From Myxocyprinus asiaticus (taxonomy: Eukaryota > Chordata > Actinopteri > Cypriniformes > Catostomidae), in contig NC_059382.1 of NCBI RefSeq assembly GCF_019703515.2, positions 10,736,001 to 10,800,000 of the forward strand: 64,000 nucleotides of DNA, written 5' to 3'. The notes under the pieces were generated by a model. The model was not told the DNA's origin. It saw only the letters and a list, made by a program, of their open reading frames with translations, and searched no databases. Below are positions 63,211-64,000 of this stretch, in pieces; position 1 is the stretch's first letter, and each line of letters opens with the position of its first letter. Both the position numbers and the translations under genes were made by a program.

Positions 63211-63461
63211 AATGGATAGTTTTGCCATTATTAACCCACACTCATGTTTTTCCAAACTCAGATGGCTTGCTTTCTTTACGAAATGAAATGTTAGGCAGAA
63301 TGTTTGCCTCAGTCACCATTCACTTGTATGGACAAAAGATGTAATGATAGTGAATGGTGACTGAGGTTAACATTCTGCCTAACATCTCATTTTGTGTTTC
63401 ACAGAAGAAAGAAAGTCTTACATGTTTGGAACACCGATATTTGGGGGACCTTTCCCTTTAA
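63211..63461. repeat. Palindromic MITE copy with long perfect stem
   Basis: 'ttaggcagaatgtttgcctc' and 'agtcaccattcac' (63289-63323) are mirrored by 'gtgaatggtgactgaggtta' and 'cattctgcctaacatctcat' (63351-63388). This gives a hairpin with only a short loop. Same family as 43081 and 62335. Confidence 0.75.
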
Positions 63462-64000
63462 CAAACATTACTGCGTTTCAGTTAGGACAACTCTCATAGT
63501 AGTATAACATATTTTTTATTCTATATATATATATATATATATATATGAGATGATATGGGCTTGGTCTTGGCAGACTAGATCTGCTCTACGCATGCTGCTG
63601 CTGCTACTTGACTTGAGTAAATATGCTGCTGCAGTTGCACTGAACCCATGTGCTGCAGCTGCTGACAGAGAAGCATGCTGCTTCTACTTATCAAACATAA
63701 AATCCCCATCCCCGTAGAGCAGATCTAAACAGGTGATGCTGGAGAGGTGGAAGGAGAAACGCGGCGTGTTACAGTGCTGCTGCAGCCGTGCCGCTACGAT
63801 GCGTAGGGGGTTTATATATAATTTGATGAGGAAAAAAGGGGTTCTGATTGGTTAACATAGCAAGGTGTGCCAGGGTGACCCATCAGCCTGTGCCACAGAG
63901 TTTCCTAACTGAACTTAATTTGGCATTCTAATGCTCAATCGATTTTTAAAAAGATGTTTATTCTTTATTTAGCTTAGCCATTAGTTAAAAAGTTAGAAAT
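63462..64000. other. No gene; (TA)n run and a small hairpin-bearing repeat
   Basis: (TA)n lies at about 63522-63546. A perfect 15-bp inverted pair TAGATCTGCTCTACG (63576-63590) and CGTAGAGCAGATCTA (63713-63727) brackets CTG-rich sequence. Class unknown. Confidence 0.55.

Noticed and set aside
48257..64000. Search for frem2 exon 3
   Set aside because: No sequence encoding the expected continuation after IEDS with good splice sites was found; exon 3 is probably beyond the window.

Overview
The window is vertebrate DNA, almost certainly from a cyprinid (carp/minnow-type) fish. The evidence is a FREM2 gene with introns, a dense load of transposons of kinds typical of cyprinid genomes (DIRS elements with tyrosine recombinases, Tc1 elements with IR/DR ends, hAT-like and other MITEs, a gamma-type endogenous retrovirus, an I/Nimb-like LINE), and many (TA)n, (GA)n and (ATT)n microsatellites. 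No prokaryotic features are present.

Layout. 1-6026: no gene; one MITE-like element, a 20-bp minisatellite and a large fold-back element (3373-4140). 6027-10533: DIRS copy A, internally deleted. 10534-16210: no gene; a tRNA-type SINE remnant and a solo LTR with a target duplication (14305-14667). 16211-16680: a previously hidden 18S rRNA pseudogene fragment joined to the truncated 3' end of an antisense LINE (16681-21960), which is itself split by a Tc1 transposon (18019-19653). 22333-22981: a MITE. 24438-31964: an endogenous retrovirus with both LTRs, a 5-bp target duplication, a tRNA-Leu-type primer site, gag, pol and env remnants, and a triple 88-bp repeat in its leader. 31970-37380: repeats and microsatellites.

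37783-42793 and 48167-48256 are exons 1 and 2 of frem2 on the + strand, the only host gene I can support. FREM2 is a large extracellular-matrix protein of the Fraser complex at the epidermal basement membrane. Exon 1 carries the signal peptide, the N-terminal region and nearly all of the CSPG repeats. Exon 2 is only 90 nt. Intron 1 holds nested MITEs and a dead Tc1 element whose remnant ends about 140 bp before exon 2. The rest of the window is intron 2 as far as can be seen, with a SINE, several MITEs, a degenerate tandem repeat and a second, longer DIRS element (copy B, 53804-60032) inserted into that repeat. I could not find exon 3.

The two DIRS copies lie in the same orientation about 47 kb apart on either side of the frem2 5' end. 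Copy B has a larger RT/RNase H region but a broken recombinase. Copy A has lost most of its RT but keeps an open recombinase catalytic region. Both keep the DIRS inverted ends and the internal complementary region. No CRISPR array, operon or other prokaryotic-type system was seen.
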